A stretch of 64,000 bases of DNA from Klenkia sesuvii (GTDB lineage Bacteria; Actinomycetota; Actinomycetes; Mycobacteriales; Geodermatophilaceae), in the NCBI RefSeq assembly GCF_037083825.1, contig NZ_JBAPLU010000007.1, positions 139,485 to 203,484 of the forward strand, read 5' to 3'. Shown piece by piece: positions 18,394 through 27,863 of this stretch; position 1 is the first letter of the stretch, and every line of letters begins with the position of its first letter. Under the pieces are notes generated by a model. The model was not told the DNA's origin. It saw only the letters and a program-made list of their open reading frames with translations, and did not search any database. A program made the translations under genes and the position numbers.

Positions 18394-18813
18394 TCAGAGC
18401 CGGATGCACACGCCCAGGCTGAGCAGGGTGCCGGCCGGGCAGCCACCGCCAGCGGTCGGGGCGACCGGTGCGGTGTCCGCGGTGGGGGCGGCACTGCCGG
18501 TGGGAGCCGTCCCGGCGACCGACGCGGTGCCGGCCACGGGCGCGGTGGAGCCGGTGGCGGCCGGTTCCGCGGTGGGCGCGGGCGCGCCGACCGGGGCCGT
18601 CGCGGCCGTGGGGGCCGTGGCCGCGACCGGGGCCTGCGCGGCGGTGGGAGCAGTCGGGGCGGCCTCGGCGGTGGGGGCCACCTCGGCGGTGACGGCGGCC
18701 GGGGCGGTCCCCGGGTCGCCGGGGGCGGCGTTGGCCGCCACCCCGCCGACGACGGCGGCCAGGAACACGACGCCCGAGGCGACGCCGATGAGTGCGGTGC
18801 GGTCGAACTTCAC
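18394..18813 (-). CDS. Secreted or anchored Ala/Pro/Thr-rich low-complexity protein
   Basis: 139 residues from a GTG with GGAGAGG upstream. The N-terminus MKFDRTALIGVASGVVFLAAVVGGVAANA is a signal peptide or anchor. From 30 to 120 it is almost only Ala, Pro, Thr, Val and Gly in irregular repeats (APTAATAPVGAPAPTAE). The last 18 residues are different: GGGCPAGTLLSLGVCIRL, with two Cys. It could be an O-glycosylated surface tether. No family is recognised. Confidence 0.65.
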   Translation of the reverse strand: MKFDRTALIGVASGVVFLAAVVGGVAANAAPGDPGTAPAAVTAEVAPTAEAAPTAPTAAQAPVAATAPTAATAPVGAPAPTAEPAATGSTAPVAGTASVAGTAPTGSAAPTADTAPVAPTAGGGCPAGTLLSLGVCIRL

Positions 18814-18904
18814 GAGGGTTCCTCTCCGGTGGGGGCCTGCCCGAGGAACTTCGGCAATCCGGACGATCCTGTTCAGTCGAGCAGGGCACGGATCGCCGGG
18901 CCGG

Positions 18905-19789
18905 TCAGAAGCTGTGCTCCGGGCCGGGGAACACCCCGCTGCGCACCTCCGCCGCGTACTCCTGGGCCGCCCGCAGCAGCTCCCCGCGCAGGTCGGCGTA
19001 CTTCTTCACGAACTTCGGCACCCGGCCCCCGTTGAGGCCGGCCATGTCCGGCCACACCAGCACCTGGGCGTCGCAGTCGGGCCCGGCGCCGATGCCCACG
19101 GTGGGGACGGCGAGCTCGGCGGTGACCCGGGCGGCCACGTCGGCGGGGACCATCTCCAGGACGACGGCGAACGCGCCGGCGTCGGCGACGGCACGGGCGT
19201 CGGCCAGCACCTGGTCGGCGCCCTCGCCCCGGCCCTGCACCCGGAAACCGCCCAGGGCGTGCTCGGACTGCGGGGTGAACCCGACGTGCCCCATCACGGG
19301 GATGCCGTTCTCGCTGAGCAGCTTGACCTGCGGGGCCACCCGGGCGCCGCCTTCGAGCTTGACCGCCTGCGCCCCGCCTTCCTTCATCATCCGCACGGCG
19401 GTGGTGAAGGCCTGCTCGGGCGAGGCCTCGTAGGAGCCGAACGGCAGGTCGGCCACGACCAGCGCCCGCGACGTCGACCGGGTGACCGCCTTGGTGAACA
19501 CCAGCAGGTCCTCCACCGTCACCGGCACGGTCGAGGAGTGCCCCAGCACCACGTTGCCGGCCGAGTCGCCGACCAGCAGCACCGGGATGCCGGCCTCCTC
19601 GAAGACCCGCGCGGAGTAGGTGTCGTAGGCGGTGAGCATCGACCACTTGTCGCCGGCCGCCTTGGCCGCCTGCAGGTGGTGGGTGCGCACCCGGGCGGTG
19701 GGCGAGCCCCCGCCGTAGAGGACGGACTCCGAGGCGTCCGGTGAGGGGGCGGGGGACGGGGACGACGACGGCGTGGTCACGGGGCCCAT
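18905..19789 (-). CDS. panB: 3-methyl-2-oxobutanoate hydroxymethyltransferase
   Basis: 294 residues, first committed step of pantothenate synthesis: transfer of a hydroxymethyl group from methylene-tetrahydrofolate to ketoisovalerate. Family text is clear: MLTAYDTYSARVFEEAGIPVLLVGDSAGNVVLGH (metal-binding Asp), AVKLEGG, PVMGHVGFTPQS and VPTVGIGAGPDCDAQVLV. The first 25 residues are Ser/Pro-rich and may not be structured; a GTG at 19780 is an alternative start. Its closeness to glnA2 recalls the order in mycobacteria. Cytosolic decamer in studied homologues. Confidence 0.95.
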   Translation of the reverse strand: MGPVTTPSSSPSPAPSPDASESVLYGGGSPTARVRTHHLQAAKAAGDKWSMLTAYDTYSARVFEEAGIPVLLVGDSAGNVVLGHSSTVPVTVEDLLVFTKAVTRSTSRALVVADLPFGSYEASPEQAFTTAVRMMKEGGAQAVKLEGGARVAPQVKLLSENGIPVMGHVGFTPQSEHALGGFRVQGRGEGADQVLADARAVADAGAFAVVLEMVPADVAARVTAELAVPTVGIGAGPDCDAQVLVWPDMAGLNGGRVPKFVKKYADLRGELLRAAQEYAAEVRSGVFPGPEHSF

Positions 19790-19957
19790 CCTGCACCCGC
19801 CACCGGGACCGCGGCCCCTGGCCGACGAGACCTGCCAGTCTCGGCACCGGAACGCTGTCGTTCCTGCACCTGGCAGGACGCCCCGATGGGTCGCTCGGGC
19901 TGCTTGTATCCCTCCACCGCCCCGCTGCGGTCGCCCGCCCGATGTCCCGAGGTCACC

Positions 19958-21187
19958 ATGCCCGTCGTCCGTACCCGTCGTCGCGTCCCCCGCGTCGTGC
20001 TGCCCGTGGTGCTCGCCGTCGTCCTGGTGACCGGGCTGGCCGGCTGCCGGTCCGGGCTCGACACCGCCGCCACGGCGCCGGCGACCACCTCGGCGGCGCC
20101 GACGAGCCCGGCCGTGCCGGCAGCGGTCATCAGCATCGACCCCCCGCTGGGCTCGGTCGACGTGGACCCGGTCACCCCGCTGCGGGTGCTGGCCGGCCAC
20201 GGCACCCTCACCTCGGTGGCGGTCACCGACGCCGGCGGCACACCGCTGGCCGGCGCGCTCGACCCCGCGGCCGGCACCTGGACCGCCAGCGAGGACCTCG
20301 GCTACGGCGACACCTACGCCGTCGCGGTGACCGCCACGGGCGCCGACGGCCGCACCACCACCGCGCGGGGCACGGTCGGCACCGTCAGCCCGCGCACGCT
20401 GACCATGCCGACGGTCTACCCGACCGCCGACACCGCGGTGGTCGGTGTCGGCCAGCCCATCTCGGTGACCTTCGACGAGGACGTCACCGACCGGGCCGCG
20501 GTCGAGCGGCGGCTCTCGGTGGTGACCACCCCGCACGTCGACGGCTCGTGGTCGTGGCTGTCCGACCGCACGGTGCACTACCGGCCCGCGGAGTTCTGGC
20601 CCGCACGCACCCACGTCGCCGTCGACGTCGACACCTACGGCGTCGACGTGGGGGACGGCATCCACGGCCAGGCCAGCAAGCACGTCGAGTTCGACATCGG
20701 GCCCAAGAAGGTGGGCGTCGTGGACGCCGGCGAGCTGACGCTGCGGCTCTACGTCGACGACCAGCTGGTGCAGACCATGCCCACGTCGCTGGGGAAGGCC
20801 TCCAGCCCCACCCCGAGCGGTACCTACGTCGTCATGCAGCAGTCGCGCCGCTACACGATGGACTCCTCCACCTACGGGGTGCCGATCGACGACCCGGCCG
20901 GGTACCGCACCGAGGTCGAGTACGCCTCGCGGTTGAGCAACTCGGGCATCTTCGTGCACGCCGCCCCGTGGTCGGTGGGGCAGCAGGGGCGCCGCAACGT
21001 CTCGCACGGCTGCCTGAACGTGTCGACGGCGGACGCGGGCTGGTTCTACTCGAACTTCGGCCGGGGCGACGTGGTCCAGGTGACCGGCGCCGGGCCGCTG
21101 CTGGCCGAGACCGACGGCTACGGCGACTGGAACGTGAGCTGGGACCAGTGGGTGGCCGGCTCGGCGCTGGCCCCCGCTGCGCGATGA
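19958..21187 (+). CDS. L,D-transpeptidase lipoprotein (YkuD domain with Ig-like domains)
   Basis: 409 residues from the ATG at 19958. A hydrophobic signal ends in a lipobox (LAGC, Cys30), so it is lipid-anchored outside the membrane. Two Ig-like domains (about 60-240) precede the catalytic YkuD domain. The active site SHGCLN has its Cys near 352, with IFVHAAPWS carrying a conserved His. It makes 3-3 crosslinks in peptidoglycan, like the mycobacterial Ldt proteins. A short Trp-rich C-terminal tail follows. Divergent from panB. Confidence 0.9.
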   Translation: MPVVRTRRRVPRVVLPVVLAVVLVTGLAGCRSGLDTAATAPATTSAAPTSPAVPAAVISIDPPLGSVDVDPVTPLRVLAGHGTLTSVAVTDAGGTPLAGALDPAAGTWTASEDLGYGDTYAVAVTATGADGRTTTARGTVGTVSPRTLTMPTVYPTADTAVVGVGQPISVTFDEDVTDRAAVERRLSVVTTPHVDGSWSWLSDRTVHYRPAEFWPARTHVAVDVDTYGVDVGDGIHGQASKHVEFDIGPKKVGVVDAGELTLRLYVDDQLVQTMPTSLGKASSPTPSGTYVVMQQSRRYTMDSSTYGVPIDDPAGYRTEVEYASRLSNSGIFVHAAPWSVGQQGRRNVSHGCLNVSTADAGWFYSNFGRGDVVQVTGAGPLLAETDGYGDWNVSWDQWVAGSALAPAAR

Positions 21188-21248
21188 CCGACCCCGGGAG
21201 GGCAGGCTCCGGGGTGTCGTAACGAGACGTTCACGAGCGGAGGACAGG

Positions 21249-22598
21249 ATGCCGACCATGGACCGCCAGCAGGAGTTCGTCCTGCGCACCCTGGAAGAGC
21301 GCGACATCCGGTTCGTCCGGCTCTGGTTCACCGACGTGTCGGGCTACCTCAAGGCCGTGGCCGTGGCGCCGGCCGAGATCGAGGCCGCGTTCGCCGAGGG
21401 CATCGGCTTCGACGGCTCGGCCATCGAGGGCTTCGCCCGGGTCTACGAGTCCGACATGCTCGCCAAGCCCGACCCGGGCACCTTCCAGGTGATGCCCTCG
21501 GCCAAGGGCGGGGCCAGCGAGACCGCCCGCATGTTCTGCGACATCACCCTGCCCGACGGCAGCCCCGCCTGGGCCGACCCGCGGCACGTGCTGCGCCGGG
21601 CGCTGGGCAAGGCCGCCGACATGGGGTTCACCTTCTACACCCACCCCGAGATCGAGTTCTTCCTGCTCAAGGACCTCCCCGACGACGGCACACCGCCGAC
21701 CCCGGCCGACACCGGTGGCTACTTCGACCTCTCCACGCACAACGTGGCGCACGACTTCCGCCGCGAGGCCGTCTTCGCCCTGGAGGCGATGGGCATCTCG
21801 GTGGAGTTCAGCCACCACGAGGTCGCCCCGGGCCAGCAGGAGATCGACCTGCGCTACGCCGACGCCCTGTCCATGGCCGACAACATCATGACCCTGCGGC
21901 ACGTGGTGCGGGAGGTCGCGCTGGCCCAGGGCGTGCACGCCACCTTCATGCCCAAGCCGTTCACCGACCTGGCCGGCTCGGCCATGCACACCCACCTGTC
22001 GCTGTTCGAGGGTGACCGCAACGCCTTCCACGACCCCGCCGACCCCATGCGCCTGTCGACGACCGGCAAGCAGTTCATCGCCGGGCTGCTCAAGCACGCC
22101 CGCGAGGTCACCGCGGTCACCAACCAGACGGTGAACTCCTACCGCCGCCTGCTCGCCGGCACCGAGGCCCCCACCGCCGCCACCTGGGGCAAGGCCAACC
22201 GCTCGGCGCTGGTGCGGCTGCCCTCCTACAAACCCTCCAAGGCCAACTCGGCCCGGGTCGAGGTGCGCTCGCCCGACAGCGCGTGCAACCCCTACCTCAC
22301 CTTCGCCGTGCTGCTGGCCGCCGGGCTCAAGGGCATCGAGGAGGGCTACGAGCTGCCGCCGGAGGCCGAGGACGACGTCTGGTCGCTCACCGACACCGAG
22401 CGCCGCGCGGCCGGCTACGAGGACCTCCCGGTGAGCCTGGGCGAGGCGCTGACGGCGATGGAGGGCAGCGAGCTGGTGGCCGAGACCCTCGGCGAGCACG
22501 TCTTCCAGTTCTTCCTGCGCAACAAGTGGGAGGAGTTCAACTCCTACCGGCGCAACGTCACCCCCTTCGAGCTCCAGCGCTACCTGCCGGGCCTGTAG
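21249..22598 (+). CDS. glnA2: Glutamine synthetase type I, GlnA2-like
   Basis: 449 residues. ATP-dependent synthesis of glutamine from glutamate and ammonia is the family reaction. Marks include EGIGFDGSAIEGF, the metal-binding EIEFFLL, FSHHEVAPGQQEIDLR and the ATP-binding KPSKANSARVEVRSPD. It is the shorter alpha-type relative of the glnA1 product at 28276. A Tyr precedes LPPE near 377, where adenylylation occurs in regulated enzymes. GGAGGACAGG directly precedes the ATG. It is next to glnE, as in Mycobacterium. In some actinobacteria such paralogues act on other amines, so the exact substrate is not certain. Confidence 0.9.
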   Translation: MPTMDRQQEFVLRTLEERDIRFVRLWFTDVSGYLKAVAVAPAEIEAAFAEGIGFDGSAIEGFARVYESDMLAKPDPGTFQVMPSAKGGASETARMFCDITLPDGSPAWADPRHVLRRALGKAADMGFTFYTHPEIEFFLLKDLPDDGTPPTPADTGGYFDLSTHNVAHDFRREAVFALEAMGISVEFSHHEVAPGQQEIDLRYADALSMADNIMTLRHVVREVALAQGVHATFMPKPFTDLAGSAMHTHLSLFEGDRNAFHDPADPMRLSTTGKQFIAGLLKHAREVTAVTNQTVNSYRRLLAGTEAPTAATWGKANRSALVRLPSYKPSKANSARVEVRSPDSACNPYLTFAVLLAAGLKGIEEGYELPPEAEDDVWSLTDTERRAAGYEDLPVSLGEALTAMEGSELVAETLGEHVFQFFLRNKWEEFNSYRRNVTPFELQRYLPGL

Positions 22599-22606
22599 CG
22601 GTTCCA

Positions 22607-22612
22607 TAAGCT
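22607..22612 (+). promoter_or_regulatory. -10 box TAAGCT for leaderless gene at 22620
   Basis: TAAGCT ends exactly seven bases before the GTG of the amidotransferase. This gives glnE and its upstream gene their own promoter, independent of glnA2. Confidence 0.55.
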
Positions 22613-22619
22613 CACGTCC

Positions 22620-23339
22620 GTGACTCGTCTGCTCGTCGTCGTCCCGTCCGACACCGATCCGCCGGCGCGGCTGGGCGAGTGGCTCGCGGCCGCCGGTCTC
22701 GAGCTCGACGAGCGGCACCTCGACGCCGGTGACGAGGTGCCCGCCGACCTCGCCGGGCACGACGGGCTGCTGGTGCTGGGCGGGCCGCAGTCCTCCCTCG
22801 ACGAGGGCGCGACCGAGCTGGCCCCGGTGCGCGACCTGCTGGCGCAGGCGGCCGCCGACGACGTGCCGACCCTGGCGATCTGCCTGGGCGCCCAGCTGCT
22901 GGCGCAGGCCACCGGCGGCAGCACCCGGGTGCGCCCCGACGGGCCCGAGGTCGGCGCCACCCTGGTGGCCCGGCGCGACGCCGCCGAGTCCGACCCGGTG
23001 TTCGCGGGTCTGCCGCTCTCCCCCGACGTCATCGCCTGGCACCACGACGAGGTGGCGGCGCTGCCCGCCGGCGCGGTGGTGCTGGCCGCCAACCCGGTCT
23101 GCGACGTCCAGGCCTACCGGCTCGGCGCGCACGTGTACGGCCTGCAGTTCCACATCGAGACCACCCCGGAGATCGCCGCGTCCTGGGCCGCGCACGACCC
23201 GGTGGGCGTGGCCGCCAGCGGTCTGGACCTGGCCGAGGTCAGCGACCGGGCGGCGGCGGCCCACCCCGACATCGAGGCGACCTGGGCGCCGTTCGCGGAG
23301 CGGTTCGCCGCCCTCGTGCGCTCGCACGCACAGGCGTGA
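22620..23339 (+). CDS. Class I glutamine amidotransferase (GMP synthase-like GATase)
   Basis: 239 residues. The nucleophile elbow AICLGAQLLA supplies Cys near 87, and LQFHIETTPE supplies the His-Glu pair near 175, completing the triad. It stands alone without a synthase domain, as in the PuuD/GuaA-like stand-alone group. It overlaps glnE by four bases (GTGA), so it is co-translated with the adenylyltransferase; a role in glutamine or gamma-glutamyl metabolism is suggested but not shown. Confidence 0.85.
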   Translation: MTRLLVVVPSDTDPPARLGEWLAAAGLELDERHLDAGDEVPADLAGHDGLLVLGGPQSSLDEGATELAPVRDLLAQAAADDVPTLAICLGAQLLAQATGGSTRVRPDGPEVGATLVARRDAAESDPVFAGLPLSPDVIAWHHDEVAALPAGAVVLAANPVCDVQAYRLGAHVYGLQFHIETTPEIAASWAAHDPVGVAASGLDLAEVSDRAAAAHPDIEATWAPFAERFAALVRSHAQA

Positions 23340-26300
23340 CCGGGCCGGTCGAGGTCCCGCGCCCGGCGGTCGTGCGGCTGGTCCGGTTCGGCTTCGAGGA
23401 CGGCGACAAGGCCGCGCGGCTGCTCTCCTCGCCCGAGCTCGGGCTGTGGGACCTCGCGCGCAACGAGCCGGCCGACCCCGAAGCCGCACCGGTGGTGTCG
23501 GCGCTGGCCCGGGCCGGGGACCCCGACCTGGCCCTGCTCACCCTCGCCCGGCTGGTCGAGGCCCTCGACCGCGAGGACCCCGCCGGTGAGCTGGCCGCCC
23601 AGCTGCTGGCCCGGCTTCGGGGCTCCGCCGGGCTGCGCGCGCGGTTGCTGGCCGTCCTGGGCGCCAGCGCCGGGCTCGACGACCACCTGGTGGCCCACCC
23701 CGAGGACTGGACGGTGCTCGACACCGACGACGGCCCGGCCCGGCCCACCCCGTTGTCGCTGGAGCAGCAGATGCTGCGGGCGGTCGGCGCCGACCCCGAC
23801 GACCCGCCGTGGGGGGTCGGCCTGGGCACGCCCGCGCCGGACTCCGACGTCTCCCGCGTGCGCGACCTGCGCCGGGCCTACCTGCGGGCGGTCCTGGCGG
23901 TCGCCGGACGCGACCTGGGGGACGGCCTCACCGCCGACGAGGTGGCCGGCGAGCTCGCCGACCTGGCCGGTGCCGTGCTGGTCGCCGGCCTGGCCATCGC
24001 CGTGGCCGACCAGCCGCCGGGCACGACGCCGTGCCGCATCGCGGTGATCGGCCTGGGCAAGTGCGGGGGCCGCGAGCTCAACTACGTCAGCGACGTCGAC
24101 GTCGTGTTCGTGGCCGAGCCCCTCGGCGGCGCCGACGGCGACGACGACGCCGCGGCCACCGCCACCGCGGCCAAGGTCTGCTCGACGCTCATGCGGGTCT
24201 GCCACGAGGCGGCCTGGGAGGTCGACGCCGCTCTGCGGCCCGAGGGCAAGGCCGGCCAGCTGGTGCGCACCCTGGCCGGGCACGTCGCCTACTACGAGCA
24301 GTGGGCCAGCACCTGGGAGTTCCAGGCGCTGCTCAAGATGCGCGGCGTGGCCGGCGACCCCGGGCTCTGCCACGAGTACGTCGATGCGCTCTGGCCCCTG
24401 GTCTGGAAGGCCGGCGACCGGCCCGGGTTCGTCGGCGAGGTGCAGGCCATGCGCCGCCGGGTCGAGTCGCTCATCCCGCCGGCGCAGGCCGGTCGTGAGC
24501 TCAAGCTGGGCCGCGGCGGCCTGCGCGACGTCGAGTTCAGCGTGCAGCTGCTGCAGCTGGTGCACGGGCGGGTCGACGCCTCCCTGCGCACCGGCGGCAC
24601 GCTGCCGGGGCTGCTGGCGCTGTCGTCGGGCGGCTACGTGGGGCGCGAGGACGCCGCCACCCTCACCGCCTCCTACCGCTTCCTGCGCACCGTCGAGCAC
24701 CGCCTGCAGCTGCTGCGGCTGCGCCGCACCCACCTGCTGCCCACCGACGAGGTGCAGCTGCGCTGGCTGGCCCGGTCGATGGGCTACCGGCCCGACCACC
24801 GCGGGGACGCCGTCGCCGTGCTGCGCGCCGAGCTCGCGCTGCACACCCGCGAGGTGCGCCGCATCCACGAGAAGCTGTTCTACCGGCCCCTGCTCACGGC
24901 GGTGGCCCGGGTGCCCGGTGAGCAGCTCGCGCTGGGGTCGGAGGCGGCCGGGGTCTGGTTGCGCGCCCTGGGCTTCGCCGACCCGGAGGGGGCGCTGCGG
25001 CACCTGGCCGCCCTCACCGGTGGGTTGTCCCGTTCGGCGTCGATGCAGCGCTACCTGCTGCCCGTCGTCCTGCAGACCCTCGCCGACTGCGCCGACCCCG
25101 ACGCCGGGTTGCTGGCCTACCGGCGGGTCTCGGAGGCCCTGGGCGGCAACCAGTGGTACCTGCGGCTGCTGCGCGACGAGGGGCAGGTGGCCGAGCGGCT
25201 GGCCCGGCTCCTGGGGTCGTCGCAGTACGTCGCGGGCCTGCTCACCCGCACCCCCGAGGCGCTGCGGCTGCTGGCCCGCGACGAGGAGCTGAGCCCGCGA
25301 CCGGCTGCTGCGCTCACCTCGGCGTGGCAGCAGTCGGTCGCCCGGGCCGCGGACGCCGCCGAGGGCGTCACCGTGCTGCGCGGCCTGCGGCGCACCGAGC
25401 TGCTGCGCATCGCGTGCGCCGACCTGCTGGGGCTGCTCGACGTCGTCGCCGTCGGCGCGGCGCTGCGCGACGTCGCCGTCGCCACCCTGCAGGCCGGGTT
25501 GAGCGCGGCCCGGCGCAGCTGGGCCGCCGAGGCCCGGGTGCCGGTGGAGGAGGTCCCGGTCGACCTCGCGGTCATCGGCATGGGCCGGCTGGGCGGGCGC
25601 GAGATGGGCTACGGGTCCGACGCCGACGTCCTGTTCGTGCACCGGGCCCGGCCCGGGCACGACGAGTCCGGGGCCGCCGGGGCAGCCAACCAGATCGCGC
25701 ACACCCTGCGCCGACTGCTCTCCGAGCCCGCACCCGACCCGGCGTTCGAGGTCGACGCCAACCTGCGCCCGGAGGGCCGGCAGGGGTCGCTGTCGCGCAG
25801 CCTGTCGGCCTTCGCGGAGTACTACGAACGGTGGGTCTCGGTCTGGGAGGTGCAGGCGCTGCTGCGGGCCGAGCCGGTCGCCGGGGACGCCGAGCTCGGT
25901 CGGGAGTTCTGCGCGCTCGTCGACCCCCTCCGGTGGCCGGCGGCCGGACTGGACGACGCGCAGGTGGCCGAGATCCGGCGGATCAAGGCCCGGGTCGAGA
26001 GCGAACGGCTGCCCCGGGGGGCCGACCCCGCCACCCACACGAAGCTCGGCCGGGGCGGGCTGGCCGACGTCGAGTGGACGGTGCAGTTGCTGCAGCTGCA
26101 GCACGCCCACGACCACCCGGCCCTGCAGGTCACGGCGACCACCGAGGCGCTGGACGGGCTCGTGGCCGCCGGCCTGCTCGACCCCGACGACGCCGCGGCC
26201 CTGCGCGAGGCGTGGGAACGGGCCAGCCGTGCACGCAACGCGGTCTTCCTGGTGCGCGGCCGGCCCGGTGACCAGCTGCCCCGGCCGGGTCTCGAACTGG

Positions 26301-26437
26301 CGGGGGTGGCCCGGGCGAGCGGTTACCCGGCCGAGGCGGACCCGGGCGAGTTCGTCGACGACTACCGCCGCGCCACCCGGCACGCCCGTTCGGTGGTCGA
26401 ACGCGTCTTCTACGGCCGCGACGCCGACCGGGGTTGA
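23336..26437 (+). CDS. glnE: Bifunctional glutamine synthetase adenylyltransferase/deadenylase
   Basis: 1033 residues, full length. Two nucleotidyltransferase modules are visible: the N-terminal deadenylase half with GLGKCGGRELNYVSDVDVVF near 240, and the C-terminal adenylylase half with GMGRLGGREMGYGSDADVLF near 750. A GlnD_UR_UTase-like helical domain links them. It switches glutamine synthetase off or on by AMP on a Tyr. It lies between glnA2 and glnA1, the usual actinobacterial order. Confidence 0.95.
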   Translation: MTGPVEVPRPAVVRLVRFGFEDGDKAARLLSSPELGLWDLARNEPADPEAAPVVSALARAGDPDLALLTLARLVEALDREDPAGELAAQLLARLRGSAGLRARLLAVLGASAGLDDHLVAHPEDWTVLDTDDGPARPTPLSLEQQMLRAVGADPDDPPWGVGLGTPAPDSDVSRVRDLRRAYLRAVLAVAGRDLGDGLTADEVAGELADLAGAVLVAGLAIAVADQPPGTTPCRIAVIGLGKCGGRELNYVSDVDVVFVAEPLGGADGDDDAAATATAAKVCSTLMRVCHEAAWEVDAALRPEGKAGQLVRTLAGHVAYYEQWASTWEFQALLKMRGVAGDPGLCHEYVDALWPLVWKAGDRPGFVGEVQAMRRRVESLIPPAQAGRELKLGRGGLRDVEFSVQLLQLVHGRVDASLRTGGTLPGLLALSSGGYVGREDAATLTASYRFLRTVEHRLQLLRLRRTHLLPTDEVQLRWLARSMGYRPDHRGDAVAVLRAELALHTREVRRIHEKLFYRPLLTAVARVPGEQLALGSEAAGVWLRALGFADPEGALRHLAALTGGLSRSASMQRYLLPVVLQTLADCADPDAGLLAYRRVSEALGGNQWYLRLLRDEGQVAERLARLLGSSQYVAGLLTRTPEALRLLARDEELSPRPAAALTSAWQQSVARAADAAEGVTVLRGLRRTELLRIACADLLGLLDVVAVGAALRDVAVATLQAGLSAARRSWAAEARVPVEEVPVDLAVIGMGRLGGREMGYGSDADVLFVHRARPGHDESGAAGAANQIAHTLRRLLSEPAPDPAFEVDANLRPEGRQGSLSRSLSAFAEYYERWVSVWEVQALLRAEPVAGDAELGREFCALVDPLRWPAAGLDDAQVAEIRRIKARVESERLPRGADPATHTKLGRGGLADVEWTVQLLQLQHAHDHPALQVTATTEALDGLVAAGLLDPDDAAALREAWERASRARNAVFLVRGRPGDQLPRPGLELAGVARASGYPAEADPGEFVDDYRRATRHARSVVERVFYGRDADRG

Positions 26438-26466
26438 GCGCCGGGCGGCCCGGGCAGGGACGACCG

Positions 26467-26739
26467 GTGCCCGACGACCGCGAGCCCGCCACCATCACCC
26501 CCTACCGCGACGGCCCCCTGGTCGTGCGCGGCGACTTCCGCCTCGTCGACGCCGACGGCGTGGAGTTCGACCCCGGCCGGGACGTCGTCGCGCTGTGCCG
26601 GTGCGGCAAGTCCGGCCTCAAGCCCTTCTGCGACGGGAGCCACAAGCGCGCGGGGTTCTCGGCGCCGAGCGCGCCGCGGTCGGCGCGGCCCAGCAGCCGG
26701 CTGGCCGCCCTCGAGGAGGAGGAGCGGCCGGCCGGCTGA
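26467..26739 (+). CDS. CDGSH iron-sulfur domain protein
   Basis: 90 residues from the GTG at 26467; a TTG at 26434 overlapping the glnE stop is the alternative. The single CDGSH motif CRCGKSGLKPFCDGSH (Cys 44, 46, 55 and His 59) ligates a labile 2Fe-2S cluster. Such proteins move electrons or clusters. It follows glnE by 29 bases and converges on the diiron-type gene that ends four bases later, a pairing I have seen in other actinobacteria. Confidence 0.87.
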   Translation: MPDDREPATITPYRDGPLVVRGDFRLVDADGVEFDPGRDVVALCRCGKSGLKPFCDGSHKRAGFSAPSAPRSARPSSRLAALEEEERPAG

Positions 26740-26743
26740 CGGG

Positions 26744-27763
26744 TCAGGCCGGGACGGGGGTGCGGGCGCGCAGCGCCGACCGCCCGGCGGTCCACTCCTG
26801 CAGGACGTGGGCCCCGGCGCGCGCCTCCAGCTCGAGCGCCACGGCCGCGCCGAACAGCACGGCGGGGTGCAGCGCGGGCTCGTCGGCCACGAGTGACCCG
26901 CACATGTCGACCGAGGCCACCTGCTCGTGCACGGCGTCGGCCTCCACGTGCTCGTCGTAGAAGAGCGTCGCGTCCTCGCCCTTGCCCAGGCGGCGCAGCC
27001 CCGAGGCGTAGCGGCGGCTGGGTGCGGTCGAGGTCATCTCGATCAGCGCGAGGTGACCGACGACCGCGCCGCGGTGCCGGCGGTGCAGACCCAGGAAGCT
27101 CATGGCGTTCAGCGTGGCCAGGACCTCGGCCGGCGCGGTGTCGACGTGCGCACCGTGGGTGTCGTCGAGGTCGAAGGCACGCATGAGGCGGGCGAACAGC
27201 GCCGAGTGCATGCGCACGGGGGAGCCGCCGCCGTACTCGTCGGCCTGGATCTCCACCAGCGCGGCCTTGGCCCGACCCGCGATGCGCGGGATGGCCCAGG
27301 TGTGCGGATCGGCCTCCTTCAGGTGGTAGACCGACCGGAGGGTGAGGAACTCGGCCCACTGGGTCTCGTCGGCGCGCTTGGCGAGGTGCTCGGAGAGCGA
27401 GGGGCCGTCGTCGGCGGCGACCATCGCGGCCAGCTGCCGGTCCACCGGCTCGCCGTCGACGGCCCAGGAGCGCACCCACGGGTCGGCCGCCTCGCGCAGG
27501 GCGGTCTCGAAGGCCTGCTCCAGGACGGCCCGCAGGCCCAGCAGCTGCGGGTCCCACTCCCAGCGGTCGTCGACCTCGGGGAACCCGCGGTAGTGCAGCT
27601 CGTAGCAGGTGTAGAGCGCCAGCTGGAGGTCGTCGTCGGCCAGCGGCACGGGGGTCGCGGCGGTCTGGTCGGCCAGCGCGAGGGTGCTGGGTCGCAAGGC
27701 GCCCGCGACGAGGTCGGTCAGGAGGGCGTCGGTCAGCGGGCCACGCGGTTCGGGGAGGGGCAC
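26744..27763 (-). CDS. Iron-containing redox enzyme, heme-oxygenase-like (HDO) fold
   Basis: 339 residues, all-helical and cytosolic. Candidate diiron ligands are spread as in HDO enzymes: CYELHYRGF near 53, EIQADEYGGG followed by HSALF near 160-175, and DEHVEADAVHEQV near 258. The reaction is unknown; relatives include N-oxygenases and fatty-acid decarboxylases. GTG start at 27763. Convergent with the CDGSH gene and 100 bases downstream of the WhiB-like gene, so three iron-linked genes are adjacent. Confidence 0.72.
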   Translation of the reverse strand: MPLPEPRGPLTDALLTDLVAGALRPSTLALADQTAATPVPLADDDLQLALYTCYELHYRGFPEVDDRWEWDPQLLGLRAVLEQAFETALREAADPWVRSWAVDGEPVDRQLAAMVAADDGPSLSEHLAKRADETQWAEFLTLRSVYHLKEADPHTWAIPRIAGRAKAALVEIQADEYGGGSPVRMHSALFARLMRAFDLDDTHGAHVDTAPAEVLATLNAMSFLGLHRRHRGAVVGHLALIEMTSTAPSRRYASGLRRLGKGEDATLFYDEHVEADAVHEQVASVDMCGSLVADEPALHPAVLFGAAVALELEARAGAHVLQEWTAGRSALRARTPVPA

Positions 27764-27863
27764 CGTCGTCCCATGCCCGCGGGCGAGGGGTCCAGAACCT
27801 CAGGGGCCGGTGCGGACGGGTCCGGCGGGCAGATCCGGTTCAGCAGGCAGCTCGGGAGGGGGT

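Noticed and set aside
21188..21248. Possible GlnR box upstream of glnA2 (GTAAC-n6-TTCAC)
   Set aside because: Only the first half-site fits; the second has two of five matches and the site lies almost in the ribosome-binding region.
23114..26383. Minus-strand open frame of over 1000 codons opposite glnE
   Set aside because: glnE is unmistakable on the plus strand; the antisense frame has low-complexity composition with no domain.
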